Numbered from the stretch's first letter, positions 7,275-16,144 are shown. The stretch is 64,000 bases of DNA from Pseudosporangium ferrugineum (GCF_003002065.1 NZ_PVZG01000026.1:1-64000); one strand, 5' to 3'. Numbers and translations: made by a program. Notes: generated by a model from the sequence alone, not told the origin.

Positions 7275-8453
7275 TCAGCGTTCGGGCCGCTCGTCCTTCT
7301 TCTTCCGGCCGCCGGCCTTCTTGCCCTTGGCCACCTTCTTACCTGCCTGCTTGGCGATCCGGCGGTCCATCGCCGAGGCGATCTCACGGTCTCGCTCGCT
7401 CGTCGCGTGTTGATAGATGAGTGCGGCGCGCATGGTCGAGTGGCCCATCCGGTGCATCAGCTCGCGGGTGCTGGCACCCGAGGAGGCTGCGAGCGTGTTC
7501 CCGGTGTGCCGGAGATCGTGGAAGTGGAACTCCGGGAGACCCAGCCGGGCGACGGTCTCCCGCCAGCGGACGGCACTGCCGAAAGAACTCGACCGCAGCA
7601 CTCCCCCTTTCTCACCGGTGAAGATGAGAGCGTCCGGGAAGTCGTCGACGAACGCCGCCAGGTGCGTCCCGAGCGCTTCCACGGCGGCGGCCGGCAGCGC
7701 AACCACCCGGACACCGGCGTCGGACTTCGGCGGGCCGAACTCGACCCGGCCGTTCAGCACGGCCAGCTTGCGCGGCACCCGGACGAGCCCCGCCGCCAGG
7801 TCGACGTCCTGGCGTCGCAGCGCGGCCAGCTCACCCCAGCGGAGACCGGAGAGCGCGGCGACGACGATCAGAGCGGAGAACCGGGGCGGCATGGCGTCCG
7901 CGAGCGCGAAGACCTGGGCGACAGTCGCCGTGGGCCGCTCGGGAGTGTGGTAGCGGTCATAACCAGGGATCCGGCACGGGTTCTGCCGGATGATCTCGTC
8001 CTCCTTCACGGCGGTACTGAAGATCGCCCGGAGCAGGGCGTACGCCTTCACCGCCTGCGGCTCAGGCGTTCCGCCAGCGAGAAGCTTGCGCCGCCAGGCC
8101 CGGATCGTGGCCGGCTGGACCGCGCCCAGCGTGAGCCTGCCCAGATGCGGCTCGATATGCAGCGAGAACAGGTACTCGTATCCCTGGCGCGAGCGCGGAG
8201 CCAGCTTGCGCTCGGCGATCCACCGCTCGCCGTACGAGGAGATCGTCACCTCGCCGGCCTCCGGAGCCTGCCAGTGCCCCCGGATGATCTCGGACTCGAT
8301 GAGGGTGAGCCACTGCTCGCCCTCCCGTTCGGTGGCGAAGGTGTTCGGCGCGGAGTGCATCAGGCCGTCCGGGCCGAGGTACCGTGCCTGCCACCGGCCG
8401 GAGTCGCGCTTGCGGAGGTTGCCGAAACGCCGGCGGCCCGGCTTGCCGGCCAT
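7275..8453 (-). CDS. int: Tyrosine site-specific recombinase (AICE integrase)
   Basis: A 392-residue tyrosine recombinase that would catalyse integration at tRNA-Gly and, with Xis, excision. An N-terminal arm-binding segment is followed by a SAM-like core-binding domain (about residues 70-160) and the catalytic domain. Visible catalytic residues are Arg in SGLRWGELAAL, the H-x-x-R box in HDLRHTGNT, His in HRMGHST and Tyr in ALIYQHAT. The C terminus is a lysine-rich tail. Start ATG 8453 (MAGKPGRRRFGNL) overlaps the xis stop by one base (TGATG). The stop lies about 100 bp from attL, as expected for an element-encoded integrase. Confidence 0.95.
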   Translation of the reverse strand: MAGKPGRRRFGNLRKRDSGRWQARYLGPDGLMHSAPNTFATEREGEQWLTLIESEIIRGHWQAPEAGEVTISSYGERWIAERKLAPRSRQGYEYLFSLHIEPHLGRLTLGAVQPATIRAWRRKLLAGGTPEPQAVKAYALLRAIFSTAVKEDEIIRQNPCRIPGYDRYHTPERPTATVAQVFALADAMPPRFSALIVVAALSGLRWGELAALRRQDVDLAAGLVRVPRKLAVLNGRVEFGPPKSDAGVRVVALPAAAVEALGTHLAAFVDDFPDALIFTGEKGGVLRSSSFGSAVRWRETVARLGLPEFHFHDLRHTGNTLAASSGASTRELMHRMGHSTMRAALIYQHATSERDREIASAMDRRIAKQAGKKVAKGKKAGGRKKKDERPER

Positions 8454-8671
8454 CAGGCGGCCCGCCGAAGGTTGAGGCTGACCTCGGCTCGGTTGATCGG
8501 GACGACCCGGTGCGCGTCGATGTACGCGGCGACCGCACACTCTTCGAACCGCACCAGGCGACCCACCTTGACGTAGGTGATGCGCCGCTCGGCGACGAGG
8601 CGGCGCACGAAGCGGGGTGTCGCGCGGAGGCGAGCAGCGACCTCATCGGTGGTCAACAGCTCGTCGTCCAT
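8453..8671 (-). CDS. xis: Excisionase, MerR-like helix-turn-helix
   Basis: A 72-residue DNA-binding protein starting at ATG 8671 with GGAGG 6 nt upstream. The winged HTH of the AlpA/excisionase type is clear: LLTTDEVAARLRATPRFVRR, then the wing ITYVKVGRLVRFEE. It is sandwiched between rep and int, the standard AICE rep-xis-int order; the 25-bp gap after rep and the one-base overlap with int indicate cotranscription. It should bend att DNA to direct the integrase toward excision. Confidence 0.92.
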   Translation of the reverse strand: MDDELLTTDEVAARLRATPRFVRRLVAERRITYVKVGRLVRFEECAVAAYIDAHRVVPINRAEVSLNLRRAA

Positions 8672-8696
8672 TCCGTTCCTCCTCTGCTCGGGTTGC

Positions 8697-10427
8697 TCAA
8701 GCGGCACGGGCGGCCTCCGGCGTGTCGGTTGCAGAAAGCCGGCGGGCTGTATCGACCTGGGATCTCCACCGGATCCGGGCTGAGACGGCCCGCAGGATCC
8801 GGTGTTCCAGGGGCAGGACATCCGGGTCGTCGGGACGGGCCAACTCGAAGCGGTACCGCTCGGCGCTGGTCTCCTCGGGCTCGGCCAGGTCGCCGCTGAG
8901 GACGGCGCGGATCCAGGCTCGGTTGTCCGCGCGGTGGTCGGCGAGGGTCTTGCCGGACCACTGCCGGGAGACCAAAACGCGGCGGCCGGTGAACCCGAGC
9001 GTCGAGCGCTGGTGAACCTTGCCGGTGCATCGGCCGGGGACCAGGCCGGCCTTGGGGCGGTCAGGCTGGACGCCGTACAGCAGCCAGTTCGCGCAGGTAG
9101 GCGAGCACGGGAGCACCGACAGTTCGGCGTGGAGCCGGTCGGCATGTGCCTTCTGCGCCGATGAGGACGGGTTGGCGTGCTCGGTCAAGTCCTTGGTGAC
9201 GTACTTGGTCACGTACCGGATCGACCGCTCCGCGTCCTTGGAGCCCTGGGCGATGCCCCGCGCGTCGGTCCGGCCGAGCCGGGCCACGTAGGCAGGTCGG
9301 GCATCCGGGTCGTCGAGGGCGTCCAGGGCCTCGCCCCACGTTGGCAGTGACTCTCGCGTGGTTGGGTCGACGTATGCGCCGGCCTCCGGATCCCAGACCG
9401 GCGGGCGGTCGACGCTGTACGTCATCTCATCGAACGCCGGCCACCACACCTGGTGATAGGTCGCTTTGGCAACCATCGCGACCAGGCGGCGTGGCAGCGT
9501 GCCCCGCACCGCGAAGTGCGCGTGCGGAGCCAACCGCCGCTGAAGCTCGACCGCGCCCGCGTACTGGACGTTCCAGCCGGCGGCTCGGCGGAGGTTCTGC
9601 CACCAGCGGTCCAGGACACGGGCGAAGTGGATGGCGTCGAGGGCTGCCCGCCGGTAGTCGTAGGTGGCCGGGTCAACCGGCGTGCCGAGCTTCGGGTCAT
9701 GGATGGAGTGCCGCTCGCCGCAGGGACAAGGTGCAACGTAGGCACCGCGGCGTACGTGCGAATGGACCGCACCATGCGAGTCCAGGGTCAGCGTGAGCAG
9801 CATCGACGGGCGGAAGGTCTGGCCAGCCTTGCCCTGGAAGGTGCGACCGACGGTCCGGGGATCGACGGGCAGCCGGGGCAGTTCGGGCGAGTCATGCCGG
9901 CGGCGAGTAGAGCGCTGGCGGCGCGGTCGTTCGTCCCGTTCCTTCGGCGTCAGGTGCCCGCGCAGGTCGGTCTCGCCGAGCGCTTCGTCCACCTCAGCGA
10001 TCTGGGCGTCGAGGGTGGCAAGGCGCTCGGCTCGCTCGTCGGGCGTCATCGGCTCGTATTGCAGAGCCTCGCGGTCAAACTCGAGGTGTGCGCGGGTCTT
10101 CACCAGCTCCAGAACATCCCGTGAGGGCTGCTCCGGCCGTACAGCCGGCTCGTCCTCCAGATGCCAGCCCTCGCGGATCTGCTGGATGCGGAGCCGGCGG
10201 TTGCGCTCGGCACAGGGCTTGCACTTGGCGGCCAGGCGGGCGCCGCAGGGCACCTCCACGACCTCGGTCAGGCCGGTCACGGTGTCGGTCCGTCGCAGCG
10301 GGAGCGGTCGGACGCAGACACCGTTGCGCTCGGCGAGCAGCCGCATCGCGTCCTTGGCGAGAGGCTGCCGCATCCGGGCGGCGCGCGAACCGGGCCGAGG
10401 TTCTGACAGCAGGGCGGTATCAGTCAC
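8697..10427 (-). CDS. RepSA-like replication initiator
   Basis: A 576-residue protein starting at GTG 10427, with AGGAGG 7 nt upstream. It has the hallmarks of actinobacterial RepSA-type rolling-circle initiators: a Cys-rich segment near the N terminus (CGARLAAKCKPCAERNRR), a second one further on (CPCGERHS), the histidine motif HAHFAVRGT (the HUH-like metal site of rolling-circle relaxases), and the segment RYVTKYVTKDL with the candidate catalytic Tyr. Many AICEs use such a protein to replicate the excised circle before transfer. Its start overlaps the SpdB-like stop by four bases (GTGA), so the two are coupled. Confidence 0.9.
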   Translation of the reverse strand: MTDTALLSEPRPGSRAARMRQPLAKDAMRLLAERNGVCVRPLPLRRTDTVTGLTEVVEVPCGARLAAKCKPCAERNRRLRIQQIREGWHLEDEPAVRPEQPSRDVLELVKTRAHLEFDREALQYEPMTPDERAERLATLDAQIAEVDEALGETDLRGHLTPKERDERPRRQRSTRRRHDSPELPRLPVDPRTVGRTFQGKAGQTFRPSMLLTLTLDSHGAVHSHVRRGAYVAPCPCGERHSIHDPKLGTPVDPATYDYRRAALDAIHFARVLDRWWQNLRRAAGWNVQYAGAVELQRRLAPHAHFAVRGTLPRRLVAMVAKATYHQVWWPAFDEMTYSVDRPPVWDPEAGAYVDPTTRESLPTWGEALDALDDPDARPAYVARLGRTDARGIAQGSKDAERSIRYVTKYVTKDLTEHANPSSSAQKAHADRLHAELSVLPCSPTCANWLLYGVQPDRPKAGLVPGRCTGKVHQRSTLGFTGRRVLVSRQWSGKTLADHRADNRAWIRAVLSGDLAEPEETSAERYRFELARPDDPDVLPLEHRILRAVSARIRWRSQVDTARRLSATDTPEAARAA

Positions 10428-10972
10428 AGCGTGGCCTCCTGAACGCTGGAGCGGGCGAAAGCTTGAGCGGGGACCGGCACCAAGCCGGGCCGAAGGGGGC
10501 GCGGCGCTTCCTGCGGTGGTTCCTCCCTCGCCAGGGCGACGGGTTCTGCCTGCGGAAGGGATTCGGCCGGCACGGGACGGGCCGATTCGGTGGCAAGGAG
10601 GAGCTTGGACAGCCCCAGGAACGCCAATGCCGGGACGGCCGACAGGAGCCAGCCGGAAAGGCCCGGCTTGGCGACCGCGAGCTGTGCCGACAGCGACAGG
10701 GCGACGGCGCAGACCAGCAGAAACATCGGGTAGCCGATGGAGCCGCCCTTTCGGCGACGCTGGCGGATAGTGAGCAGCGCCGCCATCGGGATCAGCTCGG
10801 AGATCACCGCGTTGGCCCAGCCGAACCACTCCCCCGTGCCCGTCGGGGAGTTCGCCATCGTCCAGTCCTTGACGTGGGTGAACGAGGCCGCGCCCGCGAA
10901 TCCTCCGACCACGAGCAAAACGGCGATCAACACCAAGCCCTCAACCCGTTCAGTACGGGTTCCGCCGGCCAT
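10424..10972 (-). CDS. SpdB-like AICE membrane protein (DUF2637 type)
   Basis: A 182-residue protein with four hydrophobic segments: GLVLIAVLLVVGGFAGAAS, then around AVISELIPMAALLT, GYPMFLLVCAVALSLS and WLLSAVPALAFLGLSKLLL. A proline/alanine-rich cytoplasmic tail follows. The layout matches the DUF2637/SpdB proteins found beside TraB in AICEs, which are linked to intramycelial spread of the element. ATG 10972 overlaps the traB stop by one base. Family assignment is from topology and context; no catalytic motif is expected. Confidence 0.8.
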   Translation of the reverse strand: MAGGTRTERVEGLVLIAVLLVVGGFAGAASFTHVKDWTMANSPTGTGEWFGWANAVISELIPMAALLTIRQRRRKGGSIGYPMFLLVCAVALSLSAQLAVAKPGLSGWLLSAVPALAFLGLSKLLLATESARPVPAESLPQAEPVALAREEPPQEAPRPLRPGLVPVPAQAFARSSVQEATL

Positions 10973-12387
10973 CACCGGTCGCCACCGATCTGCGGCCGGG
11001 GGTACATGACCGCCAGCTCGGCGATGTCGTCGTCGTTCAGGTAGGAGAACCGGACTCGTACGGGCTCCCGCACCCCGTCGAGGACGACATACCCGATGCC
11101 CGGCATCGTTTCCGGGATCTCGTCGCAGAGCGCACCCCGATCCCGGGCACCGTCGCCAAGAACCAGGTCGCACTGCTCAGGCTCGGTCAGCCGTAGCGCG
11201 ATGCGGGTCGGGAACAGGTCGCGGAAGGGCAGCACGTCCTTACGCGGGTCCTGCAGCGCGGCGACCACGCGAATACCGACCGCCCGGCCTTGCGACAGCA
11301 GGAGCGACAGCGACTCCTTGATGCGGTCTCGCACCTTGCGGTCGGTCAGGTAGGCCGTCAGCGCTGCCAGCTCGTCAATGACGATCACGATCAGCGGGTC
11401 GTCAGCCGTGGGCACGTGCTGCCGCGTGAGCCCACGGAGTCGAGCGGCCCGGCTCTTCATCCGCTTGACCGCCTCCTCCAGGACGCCGGCCATGCTGTCC
11501 GGGTCGTCGTAGGCGAAGCGCGCGAACAGCGGGCCGCCGGCCGCGAGCTCCATGCCGCCCTTGGGGTCGAAGGCCCAGACCTCCACGACACCGGAGGCGA
11601 TCCCGGCAGCCATCGAGCGCAGCAGCGACCAGACCACCGAGCCCTTGCCCGAGTTCGTCGCCCCCGCGATCAGCACGTGAGATCCGGTCAGGCGAAGGCG
11701 ATACGGATCGCCGTCCTCCCGTACCCCGAGAGCGAGGCCGGCGAAGTCCGGAACCTCGGGCACGGGCAGAGGTCCCACCAACGCGGCAAGCGGATCCCGA
11801 CGAACGAAGTGCAGCACCATCCGGTCGGGCCGATCGGTCGTGAAGGCTCGGGCCTCCCTCAGACAGAACGTGTACGCAAGACGCGGCGCGGCGGTGGCCC
11901 AGTCGTCCGGGTGCTGGCCGGGCAGCAGCCGGACCGTCACACGGTCGCCCCACTTGTTCGATCGCACCGTGAGCAGACGGGGAACCCAGCGGCCACCGCC
12001 ATGCACGCCAACGAGGCCGCAAGCCGTCATAGCGGCGGTCCATCCGCGCCGGTAGACCCAGAGCCGGCGGACGCGGCCAACGACCGGATACCAGCCGAAC
12101 CGGAGCCAGGTCGATGGGTGCAGACGCCACCAGGTGCAGCCCGCGACGATGAGGACCAGGGCGACGCCGAGGGCGACCTTCCACCCGTAGCTCCCCGAGA
12201 CCCAGGCGCCGGCGAAGGCCGGGCCGGTGATCCACCAGTAGCGAACGGTCAGGACGACCGACCTCGCCGTGCCGCGTGCCAGCCAGACGAAGAGGAGAAG
12301 CCAGCCGGGGATGCGCCATATCGGAAGGCGAGTGTTGAGCGGAGCCGTGGGGATCTTTTCCCCAGGGATGACGTTGATCAGTGGCAT
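10972..12387 (-). CDS. traB: TraB-type FtsK/SpoIIIE DNA translocase
   Basis: A 471-residue membrane-anchored motor for conjugative transfer of double-stranded DNA. N-terminal hydrophobic segments (WLLLFVWLARG and VALGVALVLIVAGC) precede the RecA-like motor. Walker A is GATNSGKGS and Walker B is IVIVIDELAALT, followed by the sensor region VAALQDPRKD. In pSAM2-class elements a single protein of this kind forms the hexameric pore between hyphae. It heads a tightly spaced run traB-spdB-rep-xis-int, all on the minus strand with overlaps. The short C-terminal part after the motor could hold the winged-helix DNA-recognition domain, but I cannot see it clearly. Confidence 0.93.
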   Translation of the reverse strand: MPLINVIPGEKIPTAPLNTRLPIWRIPGWLLLFVWLARGTARSVVLTVRYWWITGPAFAGAWVSGSYGWKVALGVALVLIVAGCTWWRLHPSTWLRFGWYPVVGRVRRLWVYRRGWTAAMTACGLVGVHGGGRWVPRLLTVRSNKWGDRVTVRLLPGQHPDDWATAAPRLAYTFCLREARAFTTDRPDRMVLHFVRRDPLAALVGPLPVPEVPDFAGLALGVREDGDPYRLRLTGSHVLIAGATNSGKGSVVWSLLRSMAAGIASGVVEVWAFDPKGGMELAAGGPLFARFAYDDPDSMAGVLEEAVKRMKSRAARLRGLTRQHVPTADDPLIVIVIDELAALTAYLTDRKVRDRIKESLSLLLSQGRAVGIRVVAALQDPRKDVLPFRDLFPTRIALRLTEPEQCDLVLGDGARDRGALCDEIPETMPGIGYVVLDGVREPVRVRFSYLNDDDIAELAVMYPRPQIGGDR

Positions 12388-12594
12388 CTACTGGCACCCC
12401 GCCCGCAGTCGGGCGGCCTCGTCACGGGCATCTTGAGCCAGGTCGGGAGCGCCGGCGGTGTCGAGGAGCACGGCTTTGCGTTCGAACCAGTCCGCACGTT
12501 CACCGACAGGAGTGCCTGCCCCGGGGAGTTCCCGGAGCAGCGCGGAGAGACCAGCGGAGAAATTCGTCAGGGCAGCGTGATCTACGGTGGGCAC
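12388..12594 (-). CDS. Small AICE protein, unknown function
   Basis: A 68-residue protein from GTG 12594 (VPTVDHAALTNFSAGL), preceded by AGGAGGG at good spacing. It is helical and charged, with no transmembrane segment (ADWFERKAVLLDTAG, AQDARDEAARLRAG). Its stop codon abuts the traB start, so it belongs to the transfer operon. Proteins of similar size occupy this place in other AICEs. A longer frame to 12771 exists, but the ribosome binding site supports the shorter form. Confidence 0.7.
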   Translation of the reverse strand: MPTVDHAALTNFSAGLSALLRELPGAGTPVGERADWFERKAVLLDTAGAPDLAQDARDEAARLRAGCQ

Positions 12595-12700
12595 GAAGGC
12601 CCTCCTTCGCAGCGTCGAGGGGTTGAGTGGTCGCGCGCGGGACGGGCCGGGACTCTTGGCGGGGAAACGGCCCGCCCGCGCGATCAGCGATCGATGCAGC

Positions 12701-13111
12701 TCAGGCTGAGACTGCGGCGCGGATGTTGTCGGCGCGCAGCGAGTAGGCCATCCGTGCTCGGCAGTTGCCACTGCTCTTGCAGCGCTGCGAATCCACGTAC
12801 GGCGTCAGCGTCAGGCCGTCGAACTCGATCGACGGCGGGTAGCCCGGCACGGCCGATGCTGGGGGCACGGGCTGCTGCGGCGCGACGACCTTCACCTTGA
12901 CCTCGGTCGTGCGGCCGAACTTGCCGGCCTGCGGGTCGAGGTCCAGCACGCGCACGACCCACATGCGCTCGCCGGTCTCCTTGTCGCGGGCCTGGTTGTC
13001 GGGCTCGTTACGGCGCTCGAAGTCCACGGCAGCGTCGACGCCCAGGCAGAGCGCTCCAGCCGGGAAGACGTACTCGAACGGAACGGGGACCTTCAACGTC
13101 AGCGGAACCAT
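12701..13111 (-). CDS. AICE-conserved hypothetical protein
   Basis: A 136-residue soluble protein starting at ATG 13111 (MVPLTLKVPVPFEYVFPAG) with AGGAGG 8 nt upstream. It is beta-rich at the N terminus, with a proline-rich middle (APQQPVPPAS) and two cysteines near the C terminus (QRCKSSGNC). A protein of this look usually lies between the GntR gene and traB in AICEs, but I know of no function. A palindromic operator lies about 50 bp upstream, so this gene is probably the first of the regulated transfer operon. Confidence 0.75.
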   Translation of the reverse strand: MVPLTLKVPVPFEYVFPAGALCLGVDAAVDFERRNEPDNQARDKETGERMWVVRVLDLDPQAGKFGRTTEVKVKVVAPQQPVPPASAVPGYPPSIEFDGLTLTPYVDSQRCKSSGNCRARMAYSLRADNIRAAVSA

Positions 13112-13157
13112 CTGGCGGCCTCCTGGTCTGACGAATGTCAACCTGACATCCGCTTAT

Positions 13158-13184
13158 GCTTACAAGCTAGGTCAGCTTGTAAGC
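13158..13184. promoter_or_regulatory. Palindromic operator, likely target of the AICE GntR regulator
   Basis: GCTTACAAGCT at 13158-13168 is perfectly inverted as AGCTTGTAAGC at 13174-13184, with a 5-bp spacer. It lies between the GntR gene and the transfer operon. A second smaller inverted repeat (ATGTCA-ACC-TGACAT, 13135-13149) lies between it and the start codon at 13111. Confidence 0.65.
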
Positions 13185-13230
13185 ACAGGCCAAGAGACAA
13201 GATCCGTATTTCAGATGGTGAACACGAAGA

Positions 13231-13956
13231 TCAGGAGAGGGGGTACGTGTCCTCGATCTCGTGCCTGCTGCCGGGCATCACGATGACCGAGGCAAGGATG
13301 GGTGCGCCGCTCGACTGATGCGCGGTGATGACCACGCTGAGGACCGCCTCGTCCTTCGGTACGCCGAGAGCGTCCACCTCGGAGGGATCGACTTGGCGAG
13401 CGGTCAGCCGCTCGGTCGCGTAGTCGGCGCGCAGGCGCTTCCGGCTCGCAATGTGGTCGAGGATGCTGCCCGAGATCGGGTCCGGCTTACTGATGTCCGT
13501 ACCGACCGCGATGTCCACCGGGACGAAAGTGCTGATCAGATCGATTGGCCCGGCGGCTGACACCGTGCGGCGCCGGCGCTCGTAGACCGGGGTGCCTTCG
13601 GGGATGTCGAGAGCGGCGGCAACTCGCGGCGTCGCCAGAACCGCGCCCACGTGCAGGATCTCCGTCTCGGCGCCCTCATCGAGGTCGACCGCATCCCGCG
13701 CGTACTGGGGCACAGCGCCACCTGATGGCGGCCGTCCACGGACGAAGCTGCCTTTGCCCTGATGAGACTCGATCCAGCCGTCCTGCTTCAGAATGCCGAG
13801 AGCTCGGAGCACCGTCGGGCGGGAGACGTCGAACTCGGTGCAGAGCTGGCTCTCGGACGGAAGGCCGGCGCCGGGCGCATAGGTCCCGTCTTCGATACGG
13901 GCGCGTAGCGCGTTCAGTACGCGCAGGTACTTCGGCGTCGGAATCTCGTACGCCAT
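13231..13956 (-). CDS. GntR/HutC family regulator (KorSA-like)
   Basis: A 241-residue repressor-type protein. The N-terminal winged HTH (residues 7-70) reads LRARIEDGTYAPGAGLPSES with PTVLRALGILKQDGWIES. The rest is a UTRA ligand-binding domain (TPVYERRRRTVSAAGPIDLI and the closing strand region LSVVITAHQSSGAPILASVI). In pSAM2 the KorSA protein of this family represses transfer and replication functions, and this gene occupies the matching place. Start ATG 13956 is preceded by GGTGG; GTG 13968 is possible. Confidence 0.92.
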   Translation of the reverse strand: MAYEIPTPKYLRVLNALRARIEDGTYAPGAGLPSESQLCTEFDVSRPTVLRALGILKQDGWIESHQGKGSFVRGRPPSGGAVPQYARDAVDLDEGAETEILHVGAVLATPRVAAALDIPEGTPVYERRRRTVSAAGPIDLISTFVPVDIAVGTDISKPDPISGSILDHIASRKRLRADYATERLTARQVDPSEVDALGVPKDEAVLSVVITAHQSSGAPILASVIVMPGSRHEIEDTYPLS

Positions 13957-14039
13957 GGGTCCACCCACCAGGGTCTATGTCGGTCCCAGCATGTCAATAC
14001 AGGAGGGTAATGCCTGTCAGGATGACCCAACAAGATGGC

Positions 14040-14315
14040 TCAGTCAGTCGGGTTGGCGACCCGCGGCGTGTTCCCGAGCCACCCTGACCAGACGACAGCC
14101 CCCGTGACGGTCTCCGGCCGGGTGGCACCGGGCCATCGTCGCGGCAGGCAGCCGTAGCGGCCGAAAACCCGCAGCGCGGCGCGCCGGATCGCACAAGGGT
14201 CTTCCCCAGAGCAGGCCGGGCAGTGAGTGTTGCCGCTGCCCGCCGTGTGCTGATCGAGTTGGACTTGTGCGGCACGCAGTTGGTCGCGGACCGCCGATGA
14301 GAAGAAGATGGTCAT
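14040..14315 (-). CDS. Small AICE protein with CxxC pair
   Basis: A 91-residue protein from ATG 14315 (MTIFFSSAVRDQLRAAQ). A helical N terminus is followed by HCPACSGEDPCAIRRAALRV, with three cysteines that could bind a metal, then a basic, Trp-containing C terminus. Small proteins of this pattern are common in the regulatory side of AICEs; function unknown. It starts one base after the stop of the upstream small gene, so the two are coupled. Weak ribosome binding site (GGGG). Confidence 0.65.
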   Translation of the reverse strand: MTIFFSSAVRDQLRAAQVQLDQHTAGSGNTHCPACSGEDPCAIRRAALRVFGRYGCLPRRWPGATRPETVTGAVVWSGWLGNTPRVANPTD

Positions 14316-14316
14316 C

Positions 14317-14550
14317 TCACACCCCGCTGCTCGGTTTGTTGAGACGCAGGCCGGCCAGGCACACGAAGATTTCGCGGCGTTCGATGGCGGCACCGGCGTC
14401 GTCCAGCGCATAGCCAGTCAGCCAGGCCCAGCCGACGTAGGTTGGCCGCTGACTTATCGAGATCACGCGGAACACGAGTCGGGACGACCCCGCGAACTGC
14501 ACGGACGCCGCGTGACCGATGTTCAGGACATCGCCGGGTTGTGGGATCAC
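14317..14550 (-). CDS. Small AICE-conserved hypothetical protein
   Basis: A 77-residue protein beginning at GTG 14550 (VIPQPGDVLNIGHAASVQFA) with GGAGG four bases upstream. It is beta-rich (LVFRVISISQRPTYVGWAWL, then ERREIFVCLAGLRL) and looks like a small barrel or SH3-like fold. Similar short proteins occur in Micromonospora and Streptomyces AICEs. No catalytic residues recognised. A longer frame to 14778 is rejected because the upstream part is low in structure and has no ribosome site. Confidence 0.65.
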   Translation of the reverse strand: MIPQPGDVLNIGHAASVQFAGSSRLVFRVISISQRPTYVGWAWLTGYALDDAGAAIERREIFVCLAGLRLNKPSSGV

Positions 14551-14620
14551 ACCGCCTCCGTGTTGGAAGGGCACCGGAGCAGGCGGGCATCGGTTCGCCA
14601 GCACCCGCCCCGGTGCCGTC

Positions 14621-14809
14621 TCAGAGGCCCGTGACCACTCGCTGTCCACGTCCACCGCAGTCCATGCAGGAGCGGCGCGCGGTGAGCCGGCTATCCCGGC
14701 ACGACTGAGCGACGGTCCGTAGGGCAGTCCGGTGCGTCGTGTACTTCCACCCAACGCCGGCGCAGGAACGGCAGGCATCGGGGGCAGTGGATACGGTGGG
14801 CTCGGGCAT
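14621..14809 (-). CDS. Small zinc-ribbon protein of DnaJ cysteine-rich type
   Basis: A 62-residue protein with two zinc-knuckle halves: CRSCAGVGW near residue 13 and CMDCGGRGQ near residue 48, the CxxCxGxG pattern of DnaJ cysteine-rich domains. Tiny proteins with this pattern recur in AICE regulatory clusters. It is the first gene of a leftward group and diverges from the XRE regulator gene at 14894. Confidence 0.7.
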   Translation of the reverse strand: MPEPTVSTAPDACRSCAGVGWKYTTHRTALRTVAQSCRDSRLTARRSCMDCGGRGQRVVTGL

Positions 14810-14893
14810 GCGACACAGGTTGTAGCCAGATCCGGCCCGGAACCCGGAAAATCATTCCGAGGTCGTCGATCTCGATCGGGGGATGCTCACCGC

Positions 14894-16120
14894 ATGCGCG
14901 GAATGATGACGAAGCTGACCATCGGCGAGCGAGTGGCCTGGTACCGCCGACGGCGCGGCATGTCGCAGGAGGTCCTGGCCGGACTCGTCGGCCGCACGCC
15001 GGACTGGCTCGGCAAGATCGAGAACAACCGGATTGAGCTGGACCGGCTCTCCGTCATCACTGCCCTGGCAGGCGTCCTCGACGTGGCACTCGGCGATTTG
15101 CTGGCCGAGCCGTCCCTGCTCGACTGGTCGAACGAGTCCGGGCTGGAGACCGTGCCGGCATTGCGGTCGGCGCTGATGGACTACCGCGGCATCACTGCGC
15201 TGGGCAGTGGCGAGATGGATGTCGAGCCGCCCAACCTGTCCGAACTGCGGGGCGAGACGGGCGGACTGTGGGAGGCGTACCAAGGTTCGCGCTTCGGTCT
15301 GGTGACCAACCGGCTTCCGGCGCTCCTCAAGCACGCCCAGGCCGCCGTGTACGAGTTCGAGGGCGAGGACCAGGACGACGCGCGGCACCTGCTCGGGCTT
15401 ACGTACCAGCTCGCGGCCACCCAACTGACGAAGCTTGGCGAGACCGACCTCGCGTGGATCGCAGCGGAGCGAGGGCTCTCCGTCGTGCGGGTGACCGGGG
15501 ATCCTGTGGTCGCCGGTTCGCTCTTCCGGTCAGTGGGACACGCGCTTAACGCAACCGGCCGGTACAAGGACGCCGTACGCCTCACGAACGACGCGGCCGG
15601 CTATCTCGACCAGTTCATGACCGACGCGACGCCGGAGATGCTCTCCGTCTACGGGACGCTGCTGCTCGCCGGATCGGTCGCTGCGGCCCGCGCCGGCGAC
15701 GCTGAGACGGCGCGCACCTTCCTCTCCGAAGCCGACGACGCCGCGCTGCGACTGGGCCGCGACGCGAACCACCTTTGGACGGCATTCGGGCCTACCAACG
15801 TCGCGATCCACCGAGTCGCGGCTGCCGGCGAACTCGGGGACATCCAGGTCGCTATCGACCTCGGGCCCCGTGTCGACACAGCCGGGATGCCGATGGAGCG
15901 CCGCGTTCGTCATGCTCTGGAGGTGTCGCGGGCGTACAGCTCGTGGAACCGGCAGGAAGAAGCGCTCGCCACGCTCCTGCACGCTGAGCAGATGGCGCCC
16001 GAGCAGGTTCGGCATCACTACCTCGGACGACAGCTCGTGCTCACGTGGATCCGTCAGCAGCGCACCAAGCCGTCGGCCGCGCTCGTCGGCCTGGCACGTC
16101 GCCTCCAGGTGCTCGACTGA
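14894..16120 (+). CDS. XRE-family regulator with TPR-like C-terminal domain
   Basis: A 408-residue protein. The N-terminal HTH (MTKLTIGERVAWYRRRRGM, then SQEVLAGLVGRTPDWLGKIE) is of the XRE type. The remaining 300 residues are helical pairs resembling tetratricopeptide repeats (AAERGLSVVRVTGDPVVAGS, YKDAVRLTNDAAGYLDQF), a layout often used to sense a peptide or protein partner. Start ATG 14894 is chosen because the family begins directly with the HTH; ATG 14903 and 14906 are alternatives. It sits 25 bp upstream of the Nudix gene in the same direction and diverges from the small AICE genes, so it may control both sides. Confidence 0.88.
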   Translation: MRGMMTKLTIGERVAWYRRRRGMSQEVLAGLVGRTPDWLGKIENNRIELDRLSVITALAGVLDVALGDLLAEPSLLDWSNESGLETVPALRSALMDYRGITALGSGEMDVEPPNLSELRGETGGLWEAYQGSRFGLVTNRLPALLKHAQAAVYEFEGEDQDDARHLLGLTYQLAATQLTKLGETDLAWIAAERGLSVVRVTGDPVVAGSLFRSVGHALNATGRYKDAVRLTNDAAGYLDQFMTDATPEMLSVYGTLLLAGSVAAARAGDAETARTFLSEADDAALRLGRDANHLWTAFGPTNVAIHRVAAAGELGDIQVAIDLGPRVDTAGMPMERRVRHALEVSRAYSSWNRQEEALATLLHAEQMAPEQVRHHYLGRQLVLTWIRQQRTKPSAALVGLARRLQVLD

Positions 16121-16144
16121 TCCACTCGCTCTACGCTGCTCGGT

